Positions 1 to 8,530 of a stretch of 32,812 nucleotides of DNA are shown piece after piece (within the stretch, counting starts at the first letter, position 1; every line of letters starts with the position of its first letter). Position numbers and translations under genes: made by a program. The stretch comes from a virus. The notes beneath the pieces are model-generated. The model was given only the letters and a program-made list of their open reading frames with translations. It did no database searches and was not told the origin of the DNA. Location of the stretch: positions 1-32,812 of IMG/VR virus record IMGVR_UViG_3300021077_000037, one strand, 5' to 3'.

Positions 1-55
1 ATCAATGCGTCATCAGTGAAATAACCACCCACAAATGAACTGGTGTAAGTCAAAT
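1..55. repeat. Terminal direct repeat, left copy (circular-contig overlap)
   Basis: These 55 bases recur exactly as the last 55 bases of the window. Joining the copies closes the genome to about 32,757 bp and restores an intact tail-fibre frame across the join: 1,706 nt on the left plus 577 nt on the right make 761 whole codons. 55 is a common assembler k-mer length, so the repeat is best read as an assembly overlap of a circular or circularly permuted genome, not a biological terminal repeat. Confidence 0.93.
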
Positions 56-1706
56 TGGAGCACTTTACTTTGGCAGCGGTTCCATGTAATGGGTCAACGT
101 TTGAGGCGTAGAAATAGGTTGGGTTACTTGGGTCAATGATTGCCATGTGGCCCACATTAACACCGGCCCATGAAGCAGAAGCAACCAAGGTCATTGTGCT
201 AATTTGATACTTTAAAAAGTCGGCTGGAGAATTGGCGGATACGATATACAAATACGTTCCATCAGTACAGATAGATGCTTGTGCTCCAAAATTGATCGAG
301 GACGCATAATAATTGTAATTGGTTATGTCAGCAAGAGAAAATTGACGAATGGTTGAACCATCGGCAAAAACGACATATAACCATGTGCCATCTGTACACA
401 TTGACATTCCGTTTGAATACCCGGTTTGCTGTTTGGTCCAGTTTGCTGTCGAGTTTGTGAAATCACCGGTATCAACATTGCGTATTTGCAAAAGTGCATA
501 GGCATTACTGCCATCTGTTTTCTGGCCTACCATGTAAATGCTTCCACTGTAATACAAGGTTGCGTGGAATGTTTTCATTCCCGTATCAACCTGTTTGAGA
601 ATATTGATACGATAAGATGAGGTCAAAGAAGTATCCAATGGTTCAATCATCAAGGCCCCGTATTGACTTCCTCCGGCCAATGAGGCAGCACTAACCAGAG
701 TTCCACTGATGTTTAGTTGAACATCATAATTTGTCCCGCCAAGCTGTAATCCATTAGGAGCATAGGATGCTGATTTAGCATATGAAGCACTGGTGACACT
801 TACCGCTACGCTGGAAGTGGAGGCATAGGAGGCTGAGGTAGCAATACTTGCCGATTTGGCTACACTTGCGGTTCCAAACAATGAAGCAGTAATTGACGAA
901 CAACTTATTCCGTTGGAAGTAATGGCCACCGATGAAGTATTGGTGGTTCCTCCCACAAAGAGATAAAGATTTCCGTTGGGAGTGGAATTACCAATATAGA
1001 AATTGTTACCAGAACTTGCGGTATAATAAGCATATCCTTCATTGGGTCCACCAATCGTCCCGACGAATTGACTTGAATTTATGCCCACATCAACGAAATA
1101 CCCGCTGCTGGAGATAGTTCCTTTATCGTTGAGAACAATAAAATCCGTGGACGCACTATTGCTGCTGGTGACATTCTGGATGGAAATCTGCGCATAGTTC
1201 GGGATGTTGACCACCACGTTGATTGGAGCTTGGGACGAACCAGTGACTAATAGATTGCTTGTGGTAATAAATGTGCTGATAACATTGCTCCCACTGAAAT
1301 AACTTGCAGTGGCTGAAAGAGTAGAGAAACTGGCACTTGAAACAGTTCCGATGACGTTGGAAGCGGTGGTAAATGATGAGGTCAAGGCATATGAAGCACT
1401 GGTGACACTCAATGCGGTAACAGCAACACTTGACGTTGAAGCATAGGAGGCTGATGTAGCTGTTGCTGAAGTTGTAGAAATGCTTGCGGTTATTGCCCAA
1501 CTCGAAGTGATGGGATACGTTGAGGCAGTCGTTAGTGTTGTTCCTGCATTTCTACTATTAATTGCATAGGATGCGGTGTTGGAATAACTTGATGTTCCAA
1601 TTAATGAACCTGACGCAACCAATGTTGTATTAGCTGGAAAAATAATGGTGGATGCCGTATTTACAATTTTCCCGGTTGGATTTATTGTTAGTGTTTGAAC
1701 GCTCAT
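1..1706 (-). CDS. Large tail fibre / adhesin, N-terminal part (continues across the circular junction)
   Basis: The ATG at 1706 follows a GAAGG-like site and lies 25 bp after the upstream fibre gene. The frame is open to base 1 and continues at 32757, ending with TAA at 32181, for 760 residues in all. The N-terminal third is rich in Ser/Thr/Ala with ASYAxTASY-type repeats typical of fibrous tail proteins. The segment encoded by about 1-600 contains CTDGTWLYVVFADG and CTDGTYLYIVSANS, strands resembling beta-propeller blades. About 17 residues (LTTASTYPITSSWA and flanks) are shared with the upstream 830-residue fibre. The role is probably host-surface recognition at the distal tail. No catalytic motif was recognised. 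Confidence 0.85.
   Translation of the reverse strand, partial: MSVQTLTINPTGKIVNTASTIIFPANTTLVASGSLIGTSSYSNTASYAINSRNAGTTLTTASTYPITSSWAITASISTTSATATSASYASTSSVAVTALSVTSASYALTSSFTTASNVIGTVSSASFSTLSATASYFSGSNVISTFITTSNLLVTGSSQAPINVVVNIPNYAQISIQNVTSSNSASTDFIVLNDKGTISSSGYFVDVGINSSQFVGTIGGPNEGYAYYTASSGNNFYIGNSTPNGNLYLFVGGTTNTSSVAITSNGISCSSITASLFGTASVAKSASIATSASYASTSSVAVSVTSASYAKSASYAPNGLQLGGTNYDVQLNISGTLVSAASLAGGSQYGALMIEPLDTSLTSSYRINILKQVDTGMKTFHATLYYSGSIYMVGQKTDGSNAYALLQIRNVDTGDFTNSTANWTKQQTGYSNGMSMCTDGTWLYVVFADGSTIRQFSLADITNYNYYASSINFGAQASICTDGTYLYIVSANSPADFLKYQISTMTLVASASWAGVNVGHMAIIDPSNPTYFYASNVDPLHGTAAKVKCSNLTYTSSFVGGYFTDDAL
1495..1544. repeat. 50-bp repeat shared by the two fibre genes, copy 1
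   Basis: This 50-bp block matches 2600-2649 with one mismatch. It encodes TTLTTASTYPITSSWA in both large fibre genes. The near-identity at DNA level, against much looser similarity around it, suggests recent duplication or recombination between the two genes. Confidence 0.85.
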
Positions 1707-1731
1707 AAATTTATTTTATTAACCTTCATAG

Positions 1732-4224
1732 TTATGCTGGACCCGCTAAATATAAAGCAGTTACATCTGATTGAGATAAAACTTTAGAATAAACTCGTGC
1801 GTCATCAACATACATTGTTCCGTGATGATTATAATCACTATCATACCGAGAGTTTATGACCCAATATGTTGTAGATTCATTAAAGCCAACCGAAGCTATT
1901 GAAGAAGATGCACTCTGAAGCACACCATCCATATACATTAATATGATATTCTGAGTTCTATCTACAGTTGCTACTAAATGATGCCATGCCCCCGTTATTC
2001 CGGTGTTAGTTGATGCAAACGATATGTTGGAATTGGCATCCGCCACTTGTAAAAAAGCTTTGGATGTTTCTGGGTCCAGGAAAATTAAAATTCCAGAACT
2101 GTTTTGAATGTAAGCTCCCAAAAACCCAGGGTAATTTCCATCGGTTGATATTTTGTTTACCCATATACACAACGATATATCTCCCAACATGTGAATTTTT
2201 GTCCCAAGTGAAACCCAAGAGCCTGTTGTCAATGACAAGGCGGAACTATTACTCCCAACATATGAGTTCGTTATCCAAGAATATCCAGACCCTAGTATTA
2301 ACCCATGTCTTCGATAATTACTATAATCAGTTATATTACTTCCAGTTATATTGTCAAATTTCCACCATCCCTGAAGGTCAGCATCAACGAACTGGGAATT
2401 AAGGGTATAACTTGCGGTTGAAGCATAACTTGAACTTATATTGGATAATATTCCCGATTGGCTGTTATATGTCATTGGAACAATGGAGATATATTCACTG
2501 CCAGAGATTCCATTAACAGTTAAACCATAATATTGAGAACTATCTGTATCATAATAGGTTTGTATTTGGTTGTTATTAGACACATAACTAGCACTTACAG
2601 CCCAACTCGAAGTGATAGGATACGTTGAGGCAGTCGTTAGTGTTGTTCCACCACCCCCACCATTCAAGGCGAATGATGCGGTCAATGAATAACTTGACGA
2701 TATTGCATTGGTGACACTCCCACTATTGATAACATAACTTGCAGTCGAAGCATAAGAGGCTGAAGAAGGAACATATTCAACTCCATTGCGATATACTTTG
2801 TCGGTTATGTTAATGCTGCCACTAATATCAACCGCATATCTTCCATCTGGGAAAAGATTACGAATTCCAACAACTCCATTTGGGTGAAGTGAATTTAAAC
2901 AAATAAATCCATAGGTGTTTCCTTGGCCCTCACCATCAATAAACACATTGTCGGAGGCATCAATGCTAATATTTGGTCCGGCATTATCCAAAGTAATGGA
3001 TGAACCATAACCACTGGCATTGAAAGTTCCACTAATATCCATCGAATATTGAGGACTGGTTTGATTAATACCAATTTGATGATTAACTGTATCATCAGTA
3101 ATGTCAGGATAATTGCTTCCAGTTCCACCCCCGCCATTCATAGCAAATGATGCTGTCAAAGCATAACTTGAAGATATTGCTTTACTTGCGGTATAAGGTA
3201 AATTATTATATTTTAATGAACCGTTGAAATTGACATCGCCGTCAAATGACCCAGAGCCATATTTGACTGCAAATGCTGGACCGGGTCTGGTTGTGTCATC
3301 TCCGTTGTCAATTAGTTGACCAACCCAGAACGAAGATGATGGAGACATGTCAAAATCAAAATCGTTGTAGGGACAACGTACTGTGCCTCCACCTTGTCCC
3401 AGAACAAACAATTGATTAAGATACCCGACCGAGCCTCCATCATTTGCATTGTCAACCACCCGGAAAGTAGATTGACTTAAACTATAATCTGGATTATCAT
3501 TCAGTTCAAAGTAAAATCCAGAACCATAATCGTAAAATTTGGTATTAGGAATAACATTCAATTCACCAATAGTTAATTGTTTTGAATAACTTGATGTTGA
3601 AGCATAAGATGCTGAAATTGATGGGCTTGATGGAGCGTAAGAAGCACTTATTGCTTGACTGCTGGTTATTTGATAAGTTGACCCGGTGATTAGACTGGTT
3701 CCCCCGCCATTTATGGCATACGAAGCAGTCAGAGAATAACTTGAAGAGATTGCGTTGGTAACACTTCCACTATTCAACGTATAGGAGGCAGTTGAAGCAT
3801 AACTTGCGGTTCCGTTTGTTCCACGAACATACCGAGCATCGCTGGCCACGGTTGAATAAGCCACTTGTCCGGCAATTCCCGTGGAACCCGTGGGAACAAT
3901 TACACAACTCCAACCATTGATGGTCTGTCCATTGGTCTCATTGACTTGGATGTATTCAACTGGGTCCACCATTCCCGGAACATAAATCAATGGATTATTC
4001 TTATTCGCATTCGTCCATTTTATGCGATAAGTTCCCGGTGCCAGATTATAAAACCATTCAACCCCATCAGTACCAGAATAAGAAGAGGTATGTCCATAAC
4101 TTGCGGTTGGCTGACTGGCTGAACCGGAGAAATATGGAGGATACAATGCCTGCAAATCCATCTTGCTCCCAACCAAAGGTTGAGTCATATCCGTCGTTGC
4201 CAATGGAAAGAAAAGTGTGGTCAT
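1732..4224 (-). CDS. Tail fibre with C-terminal LamG/concanavalin-like lectin domain
   Basis: An 830-residue protein. The N-terminus (about 1-130) is probably the tail attachment region. The middle has at least four copies of a SASYASTASY / SSSYxLTASFAMNGGG type repeat, separated by segments ending in SPQYSMDISG and GRYAVDISG, a motif common in fibre shafts. The C-terminal ~200 residues, starting near LQGWWKFDNITGS and including ISLCIWVNK, WHHLVATVDR and MYMDGVLQS, look like a LamG/concanavalin A-like jelly-roll that usually binds glycans. The start overlaps the stop of the upstream gene (ATGA), implying translational coupling. It probably works with the following 760-residue fibre in receptor binding. 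The lectin call is from motif pattern only. Confidence 0.8.
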   Translation of the reverse strand: MTTLFFPLATTDMTQPLVGSKMDLQALYPPYFSGSASQPTASYGHTSSYSGTDGVEWFYNLAPGTYRIKWTNANKNNPLIYVPGMVDPVEYIQVNETNGQTINGWSCVIVPTGSTGIAGQVAYSTVASDARYVRGTNGTASYASTASYTLNSGSVTNAISSSYSLTASYAINGGGTSLITGSTYQITSSQAISASYAPSSPSISASYASTSSYSKQLTIGELNVIPNTKFYDYGSGFYFELNDNPDYSLSQSTFRVVDNANDGGSVGYLNQLFVLGQGGGTVRCPYNDFDFDMSPSSSFWVGQLIDNGDDTTRPGPAFAVKYGSGSFDGDVNFNGSLKYNNLPYTASKAISSSYALTASFAMNGGGGTGSNYPDITDDTVNHQIGINQTSPQYSMDISGTFNASGYGSSITLDNAGPNISIDASDNVFIDGEGQGNTYGFICLNSLHPNGVVGIRNLFPDGRYAVDISGSINITDKVYRNGVEYVPSSASYASTASYVINSGSVTNAISSSYSLTASFALNGGGGGTTLTTASTYPITSSWAVSASYVSNNNQIQTYYDTDSSQYYGLTVNGISGSEYISIVPMTYNSQSGILSNISSSYASTASYTLNSQFVDADLQGWWKFDNITGSNITDYSNYRRHGLILGSGYSWITNSYVGSNSSALSLTTGSWVSLGTKIHMLGDISLCIWVNKISTDGNYPGFLGAYIQNSSGILIFLDPETSKAFLQVADANSNISFASTNTGITGAWHHLVATVDRTQNIILMYMDGVLQSASSSIASVGFNESTTYWVINSRYDSDYNHHGTMYVDDARVYSKVLSQSDVTALYLAGPA
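2600..2649. repeat. 50-bp repeat shared by the two fibre genes, copy 2
   Basis: Partner of 1495-1544 with a single base difference. It lies in the SASY-repeat region of the 830-residue fibre, just after a GGGGG linker. Confidence 0.85.
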
Positions 4225-4838
4225 ATCTGGACATTTGGTTGAGAGTTAGAAGGCCATTGATTCCCTTCAAGTCTTACAAATGGCCCGGCACCCGTTATCT
4301 CTGGTGGTTGATATTGTATTCGGCTTATCTGGCAAATGATTGAGAATGATAATACATATTGGTCAATCAAGTATTCTGTCTGATGTCCCGGCACCATTCC
4401 ATCGTACAGCACTGGGTTATAAGCCACCCACGGAGGAAGAGCAATAGCTCGAATGATGTCTCGGGCTTCTTCCACTTGATTATAAAATGGACGAATGGGT
4501 CCAACCGTATTGGTAAGAGTTGAATTGCGAGGTTGAGTCATGGCCTTACCACGCTCAACTGATACCAAAAAGGAACGTTTGACATAGCCAGTTTGTTCGG
4601 GCATTTCGCCATATGGCTCTTCCGATGAAAATGCAATAAGACAGCGAGGACCAATCAGATTGTTGGAACCAATTTCAATTTTCTCGTTGACATCCTCGAC
4701 TACCAGTGCCACTCCTCCTTGAGAAGTCGCCCAAGAATTCAGATAATTAGCCAACGAATTACACATGTGGGAAATACTTGTTCCCACTTGAGTTTCAGTC
4801 CCACTGCCGACGAGAGAACCTGATGTGTAGATTGACAT
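4221..4838 (-). CDS. Putative head-tail joining or tail terminator protein
   Basis: A 205-residue protein directly downstream of the DUF1320-like connector (2 bp gap) and coupled by ATGA overlap to the first fibre gene. In Mu-like gene order this slot after gp36 is held by gp37 (DUF1834), a joining/terminator protein. The N-terminal region, with a helix-like CNSLANYLNSWATSQ stretch, then VALVVEDVNE and LIGPRCLIAFS, fits the alpha/beta fold of tail terminators. No diagnostic motif was seen, so the function rests on size and position. Confidence 0.45.
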   Translation of the reverse strand: MSIYTSGSLVGSGTETQVGTSISHMCNSLANYLNSWATSQGGVALVVEDVNEKIEIGSNNLIGPRCLIAFSSEEPYGEMPEQTGYVKRSFLVSVERGKAMTQPRNSTLTNTVGPIRPFYNQVEEARDIIRAIALPPWVAYNPVLYDGMVPGHQTEYLIDQYVLSFSIICQISRIQYQPPEITGAGPFVRLEGNQWPSNSQPNVQI

Positions 4839-4840
4839 GA

Positions 4841-5260
4841 TTAATAGATGCTTGCATTGATAGGACTACATTGACGAGAAACCACGATGGGAGGGAATTC
4901 TCGTCTAAAATTGGCATCCAGTGGCAAATTACCAGCCCCAATATCCATTAATGTTTCCCGCCACAGTTTAGCCAATGGAGTTCCCGGGTTCTTCTCCTCG
5001 GGTGTAAGTCGGCGTTTATAGAGACTTTCAACCGAAAAGGCTATCGCAGCTTGCTTTATTTTCTGGGGCGGAGTTACAAATGGTGTCTGATAAATGGAAC
5101 ACACATAGGCATCAGCTTGGTCGGAAGAATTTTGAAGAATTGTATTCAAGACATTGCTGGACTGAATACCATTAAATCCTTCCGTCCAGTCATCCACCAT
5201 TAATCTTAAATTGACCTCATCAATTACCGATAACAGATCGTTATACACGATGTACGCCAT
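4841..5260 (-). CDS. Mu gp36-like (DUF1320) head-tail connector
   Basis: A 139-residue protein with a helical N-terminus (YNDLLSVIDEVNLRLM) and a region KQAAIAFSVESLYKRRLTPE followed by LAKLWRETLMDIGAGNLPL. This matches the pattern of DUF1320 proteins: a helical body, then the 'IA.Y.L..R' and 'L..I..G...L' stretches. DUF1320 proteins act as adaptors closing the capsid portal. Position after capsid and capsid-associated genes fits Mu gp36. The C-terminus has a Cys (SRQCSPI) not obviously typical of the family. Confidence 0.58.
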   Translation of the reverse strand: MAYIVYNDLLSVIDEVNLRLMVDDWTEGFNGIQSSNVLNTILQNSSDQADAYVCSIYQTPFVTPPQKIKQAAIAFSVESLYKRRLTPEEKNPGTPLAKLWRETLMDIGAGNLPLDANFRREFPPIVVSRQCSPINASIY

Positions 5261-5278
5261 AAGTTATGTTTCTGCCAA

Positions 5279-5686
5279 TTATGCTGAGGCAACCACGAAA
5301 ATAACATTGGAAGCCGAGTTCACTGCTTGAGCATAGATACCAGCAAAGGTATTGTTCCAATTGATGACCGTGGGGACACCGTTGGGACTGGCGGCGGAAG
5401 CAGAGGGAATGTTTCCAAGGTTATTCACGGCTCCAATACCAGCATAAGAGGTACTGATTGCCAAGTTGATTGACCCGGTGGTACTGGTGTTCTCAATATA
5501 AAAAACACTTGCCGTTCCGAAGCCGGAACCAGTAAGTGCCAATTGATAGGCACCGGTGTTGATAAGGACGCTTTGGGCGAGCACAGTGGAACCTACTGGA
5601 GTAAGACTTGCTCCACCAGCTTCGTTGAATCCCAACCCGTTAATGTTTCCGACGACGGAGGCGTTATATGTTAGAGTGTTGGCCAT
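5279..5686 (-). CDS. Small capsid-associated or decoration-type protein
   Basis: A 135-residue protein rich in Gly, Ala, Ser, Thr and Asn, with no charged clusters and predicted to be all-beta (strands such as SVLINTGAYQLALTG and NVIFVVASA). It follows an intrinsic terminator that separates it from the capsid/decoration pair, so it may be transcribed at a different level. The slot between major capsid and DUF1320 connector suits a capsid decoration protein or a minor structural subunit. A tail-tube role cannot be excluded, since no tube protein was identified elsewhere. Its 5' leader is long and A/C-rich with a GGAAAC about 30 nt upstream. Confidence 0.55.
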   Translation of the reverse strand: MANTLTYNASVVGNINGLGFNEAGGASLTPVGSTVLAQSVLINTGAYQLALTGSGFGTASVFYIENTSTTGSINLAISTSYAGIGAVNNLGNIPSASAASPNGVPTVINWNNTFAGIYAQAVNSASNVIFVVASA

Positions 5687-5719
5687 AAATTTGTTTGATT
5701 GTTTTGTTTTGTTTCCTAC

Positions 5720-5764
5720 AAAAAATCCCCAGTGGTGGTTTCTTTTTAAGGACCACCACCGGGG
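5720..5764 (-). terminator. Rho-independent terminator after the capsid/decoration genes
   Basis: On the minus strand a 13-bp stem (5764-5752 pairing with 5739-5727, one G-T wobble, CCCCGGTGGTGGT arm) closes a 12-nt loop and is followed by A and six T residues (5725-5720). This is a textbook intrinsic terminator 22 bp after the stop of the 129-residue gene. It likely sets a 3' end for abundant capsid mRNA and lowers expression of the downstream connector and fibre genes. Confidence 0.88.
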
Positions 5765-5785
5765 TGTAAGGTTTGTTTTTCTGAA

Positions 5786-6175
5786 TTACATCAAGACAGA
5801 CAGTCCGTAGGTTCCCGTTCCACCAGCGGTCTGGCTTGCGGAAATGCGGAGATACTGCTTGGCAGTAGGAGTTCCATAATTCAACTGAACCGAGGTCGCA
5901 GACGAAGCTGAGATGACGGGCTGATTGAATGCGGATACGTTGCTCCAAGTTGAATTATCTGACGACTCTTGGACATAGACAGACAATCCACCAGCCGTAG
6001 GAGCAGACCAAACATAAAGCAGGGTGTTCTGTACGGTAGGATAAGGATATGCATCGTTGAAATTAACCGATGAGTTGGCCGAGGTATAAGAGGCACTGGT
6101 CACATAGTTGGCGTCAGTCAACAGCAAGCTGTTAAATGGTGCCGAACTGTTTGAGGCGGTAATTGAAGTAGCCAT
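5786..6175 (-). CDS. Putative capsid decoration protein
   Basis: A 129-residue protein directly downstream of the major capsid gene, in the position of Mu gp35 or lambda gpD-type decoration proteins. It is Ser/Thr rich and beta-rich: VWSAPTAGGLSVYVQESSDN, then QYLRISASQTAGGTGTYGLS, which looks like an Ig-like or jelly-roll beta-sandwich with a strand pattern of 'W....Y....S....L.I.A...GGTG'. It has an AAGGA site about 11 nt before the ATG and ends at a strong terminator. Assignment is from position and composition. Confidence 0.55.
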   Translation of the reverse strand: MATSITASNSSAPFNSLLLTDANYVTSASYTSANSSVNFNDAYPYPTVQNTLLYVWSAPTAGGLSVYVQESSDNSTWSNVSAFNQPVISASSATSVQLNYGTPTAKQYLRISASQTAGGTGTYGLSVLM

Positions 6176-6198
6176 AAGATTGTTTTTCCTTGTTTTTT

Positions 6199-6234
6199 AT
6201 ACGTGAGTCACCGTTTTACCGATGACTCACATAT
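6199..6234 (-). other. Hairpin in the capsid-decoration intergenic gap
   Basis: An 8-bp perfect stem (GTGAGTCA 6203-6210 with TGACTCAC 6223-6230) is extended inward by CG/CG after a 1x1 mismatch and outward by A-T pairs. It begins about 10 nt after the capsid stop codon. It lacks a U-tract on either strand, so it is not a classic terminator. A 3' stabilising or RNA-processing hairpin for capsid mRNA is more plausible. Confidence 0.65.
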
Positions 6235-6242
6235 GATTATTG

Positions 6243-7199
6243 TTAGGCGTTGTTTTCTGTGTTAAGGATGCTGTCCGTCAGAATGATCGGATAACCTTCG
6301 CATTCAAGCGGTGGCGGTGACCATGCCGGAATACCTGATTTGGCACCAGCGGGTTGATAGTTGATGGACGAGCGTGACTTCTGGAGAGAAGAGTGCGCCA
6401 AACGGTTCATAAACCATGTGAAACCTGCCCGACGAGTAAGTGGAACCGTGACCAAAAGGTCTGCTCCGAGTTTATCCGTCATTGGAGCCGCTTGAGAAAT
6501 ACCAGTGATACCATAGACTGCGTTTGCCGAAGCAACCGACAAGCCAATGAAGCAACTGATGTTGGAGACCCAAGCGAAAAACCCACCGTTTCCGTTATCA
6601 GCGGAAATCCACTGACGTTGGAATGGAGGAAATGCGATTTCACCATGCTTGCCCACGCTGTAGGATACACCCTGTGTATTCAGCCAGAGACCATAAGCCG
6701 TGGTTGTATTGGCCGCTGCCGAAGCAGTCACCGGAGTCTGGCCCGGGTTAGACCCGTAGGAAGACAACAGTTGAGAACGCAGACCAACGAATCCTTGAGA
6801 ACTTCCCGTCACGGAGGCCAAACCGTAATAAGTTTGGTTACCGATGAGGTTAATCACTGATTGGAGGGCACCTTGTCCTTCTTGGTAGAGAACATCGCCG
6901 GTGACACCATCGTCAGCCTTGTAAGCGAGTTCATCAACCTTGATGTGGACATCAATGGGGAACATCTCGTGAACCTGTTGGTTATACACGCTCTTGGACC
7001 CCGTGATGCCTTGGTTCAACTGACGAAACTGTGCAGTTGGAAGAGCAATACGAGAGAGCGTCTTATAGGTTGTGCCAGCACGAACGATAACTGGGATTTG
7101 AGAGAACTCGGGGGCGTAGATAGTTACTTCTTCCACCAAACCCGTCAACGCATCGTTACCATTGCGGGTCAGTACGTCGAAAAGAGTTAAATTTGCCAT
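6243..7199 (-). CDS. Major capsid protein
   Basis: A 318-residue protein immediately downstream of the protease-scaffold gene, as gpT is in Mu-like phages. The N-terminus (LTLFDVLTRNGNDALTGLVE, then APEFSQIPVIVRAGTTYKTLSR) resembles the N-arm/E-loop region of HK97-fold capsids in which 'PE....P......GT.Y......LP' is common. The rest is mixed alpha/beta with a long G/S loop and a C-terminal region naming a central axial domain (LTRRAGFTWFMNRLAHS). Strong GGA site 10-14 nt before ATG. The cleavage site for the protease, if any, was not identified. Confidence 0.75.
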   Translation of the reverse strand: MANLTLFDVLTRNGNDALTGLVEEVTIYAPEFSQIPVIVRAGTTYKTLSRIALPTAQFRQLNQGITGSKSVYNQQVHEMFPIDVHIKVDELAYKADDGVTGDVLYQEGQGALQSVINLIGNQTYYGLASVTGSSQGFVGLRSQLLSSYGSNPGQTPVTASAAANTTTAYGLWLNTQGVSYSVGKHGEIAFPPFQRQWISADNGNGGFFAWVSNISCFIGLSVASANAVYGITGISQAAPMTDKLGADLLVTVPLTRRAGFTWFMNRLAHSSLQKSRSSINYQPAGAKSGIPAWSPPPLECEGYPIILTDSILNTENNA

Positions 7200-7227
7200 A
7201 ATATTTGTTTTCCTTTATAGGTTGAGA

Positions 7228-8523
7228 TTAGGCGTTTTTCAGCATTGAGTCAAATGCCGAAATAGCTTTTTCACGACTTGGTTTGGTGCTGGGCTGTGCC
7301 GAAAGAACCCGCATCGTGGAATTCATTGGAACAGTCTTGGGCATCTTGGTCACAATTGAGCGCAGGACGCCGAGGTCAATTGTATTGATGTCTTCCGCCG
7401 AGAGAGGAAGAACTTTTCCTTCCTTGCTGGCTTGTTCGACCAAAGACTTGCGTTCAAATTCGCTGGCTTTGGCAACCGTTTGAATTTTCTCGGCCTTGAA
7501 TGCTTGAAGTTCATCTTTCAATGACTTAAGTTCGGCGGAGAATTGCTTGAGTCCACCTTCCTCGGTGTTCTCTTTCTTGGTGATTTGACCGGGCTGTTCA
7601 GCCTCCAAGCCCTTGTATTCGGCAAGAAAAGCAAACAACACCCTCTCGGTGTCAGACTTTTCCAACCCCAGCTTGGTGGCTAATTCAGCGGCCATCTTTT
7701 TTACGATTGTATCGTTCATTGTATTATAATGAGGTATTTGAGCTTTGTATGCATCAGGAAATGACGCACTCAGACTCGTGGTTTTGGTTGTTGTGTCTTC
7801 TGCCGATTCTTTTGAATCGTCGGAAATCTTTTGGTCTGCCGAACAACGGGCACACATGCAATCAGGATGATGCAAAATGCCATATTCGTCCGGAGTAGCA
7901 CTCAGGTCTTTGATTTCGGCCTTCTCGTGCTCTTCAAGTTCCTTGGTTTTCTTCAAGGCTTCTTGGTCATCAATTGCCATTGGTTCAATCTCGGCGTCCA
8001 GTGGCTTGACTTCTTTTTCGGCTGACATTTTAGTAATCATATCATCAAATTTCTCAGTTGAATAAAATTTCAATCCGTACACCGCTCCGGTGGGAGTAAG
8101 TGCGGCGGAATGTAATCCAATCACACTTCCATGTTTATCCACCAATGCTGTGGGAGACAAATCTTTGTAATTCCTTGCATTTTTTTCTCCCAATGGAGTC
8201 CATTCAAGGTCTTCTAAATACAATCCGTCACCTTGCTTGATGACTGGTGTACCATAGGCAGCAATTGATTTGGGCTTCCCGGGCACATATTCTTTACTGC
8301 CCGGCACTGTGCAATGGTCGAAATCCAAAGGTACATCCACATTTCTGCCCGCTTTCAGTTGATTGGCCGAGAAAACACTCAAGGTTCTCTCATCCAAGTA
8401 CACTGGTCCATCCACCGTATCATTTTTACCCCAAGACATTATTTTAATTGCTTTGGGTAATGACTTTCCTCCCAATGCACCATTGGAAATCTCCGTGTTT
8501 AAAGCTTTCAGTGTGTAGCCCAT
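7228..8523 (-). CDS. Mu gpI-like capsid maturation protease fused to scaffold
   Basis: A 431-residue protein. The N-terminal ~150 residues match the Mu I-type protease pattern: VDVPLDFDH (His70), LEDLEWTPLG, then YKDLSPTALVDKHG with Ser123, then HSAALTPTGAVYG. The C-terminal half (about 285-431) is charged and helical, with a likely coiled coil around residues 325-360, and should be the scaffold. In between lies HPDCMCARC (about residue 218-227), a compact Cys/His cluster I do not know in this family. A Met at about residue 267 (MNDTIVKKM) could start a scaffold-only product as in Mu gpZ, but it lacks an obvious ribosome site. Confidence 0.78.
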   Translation of the reverse strand: MGYTLKALNTEISNGALGGKSLPKAIKIMSWGKNDTVDGPVYLDERTLSVFSANQLKAGRNVDVPLDFDHCTVPGSKEYVPGKPKSIAAYGTPVIKQGDGLYLEDLEWTPLGEKNARNYKDLSPTALVDKHGSVIGLHSAALTPTGAVYGLKFYSTEKFDDMITKMSAEKEVKPLDAEIEPMAIDDQEALKKTKELEEHEKAEIKDLSATPDEYGILHHPDCMCARCSADQKISDDSKESAEDTTTKTTSLSASFPDAYKAQIPHYNTMNDTIVKKMAAELATKLGLEKSDTERVLFAFLAEYKGLEAEQPGQITKKENTEEGGLKQFSAELKSLKDELQAFKAEKIQTVAKASEFERKSLVEQASKEGKVLPLSAEDINTIDLGVLRSIVTKMPKTVPMNSTMRVLSAQPSTKPSREKAISAFDSMLKNA

Positions 8524-8530
8524 GTCAAAA

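Noticed and set aside
1-55. Possible true direct terminal repeats of a packaged linear genome
   Set aside because: 55 bases is a typical assembler overlap and the frame passes through it intact; true short terminal repeats are not expected inside a gene.
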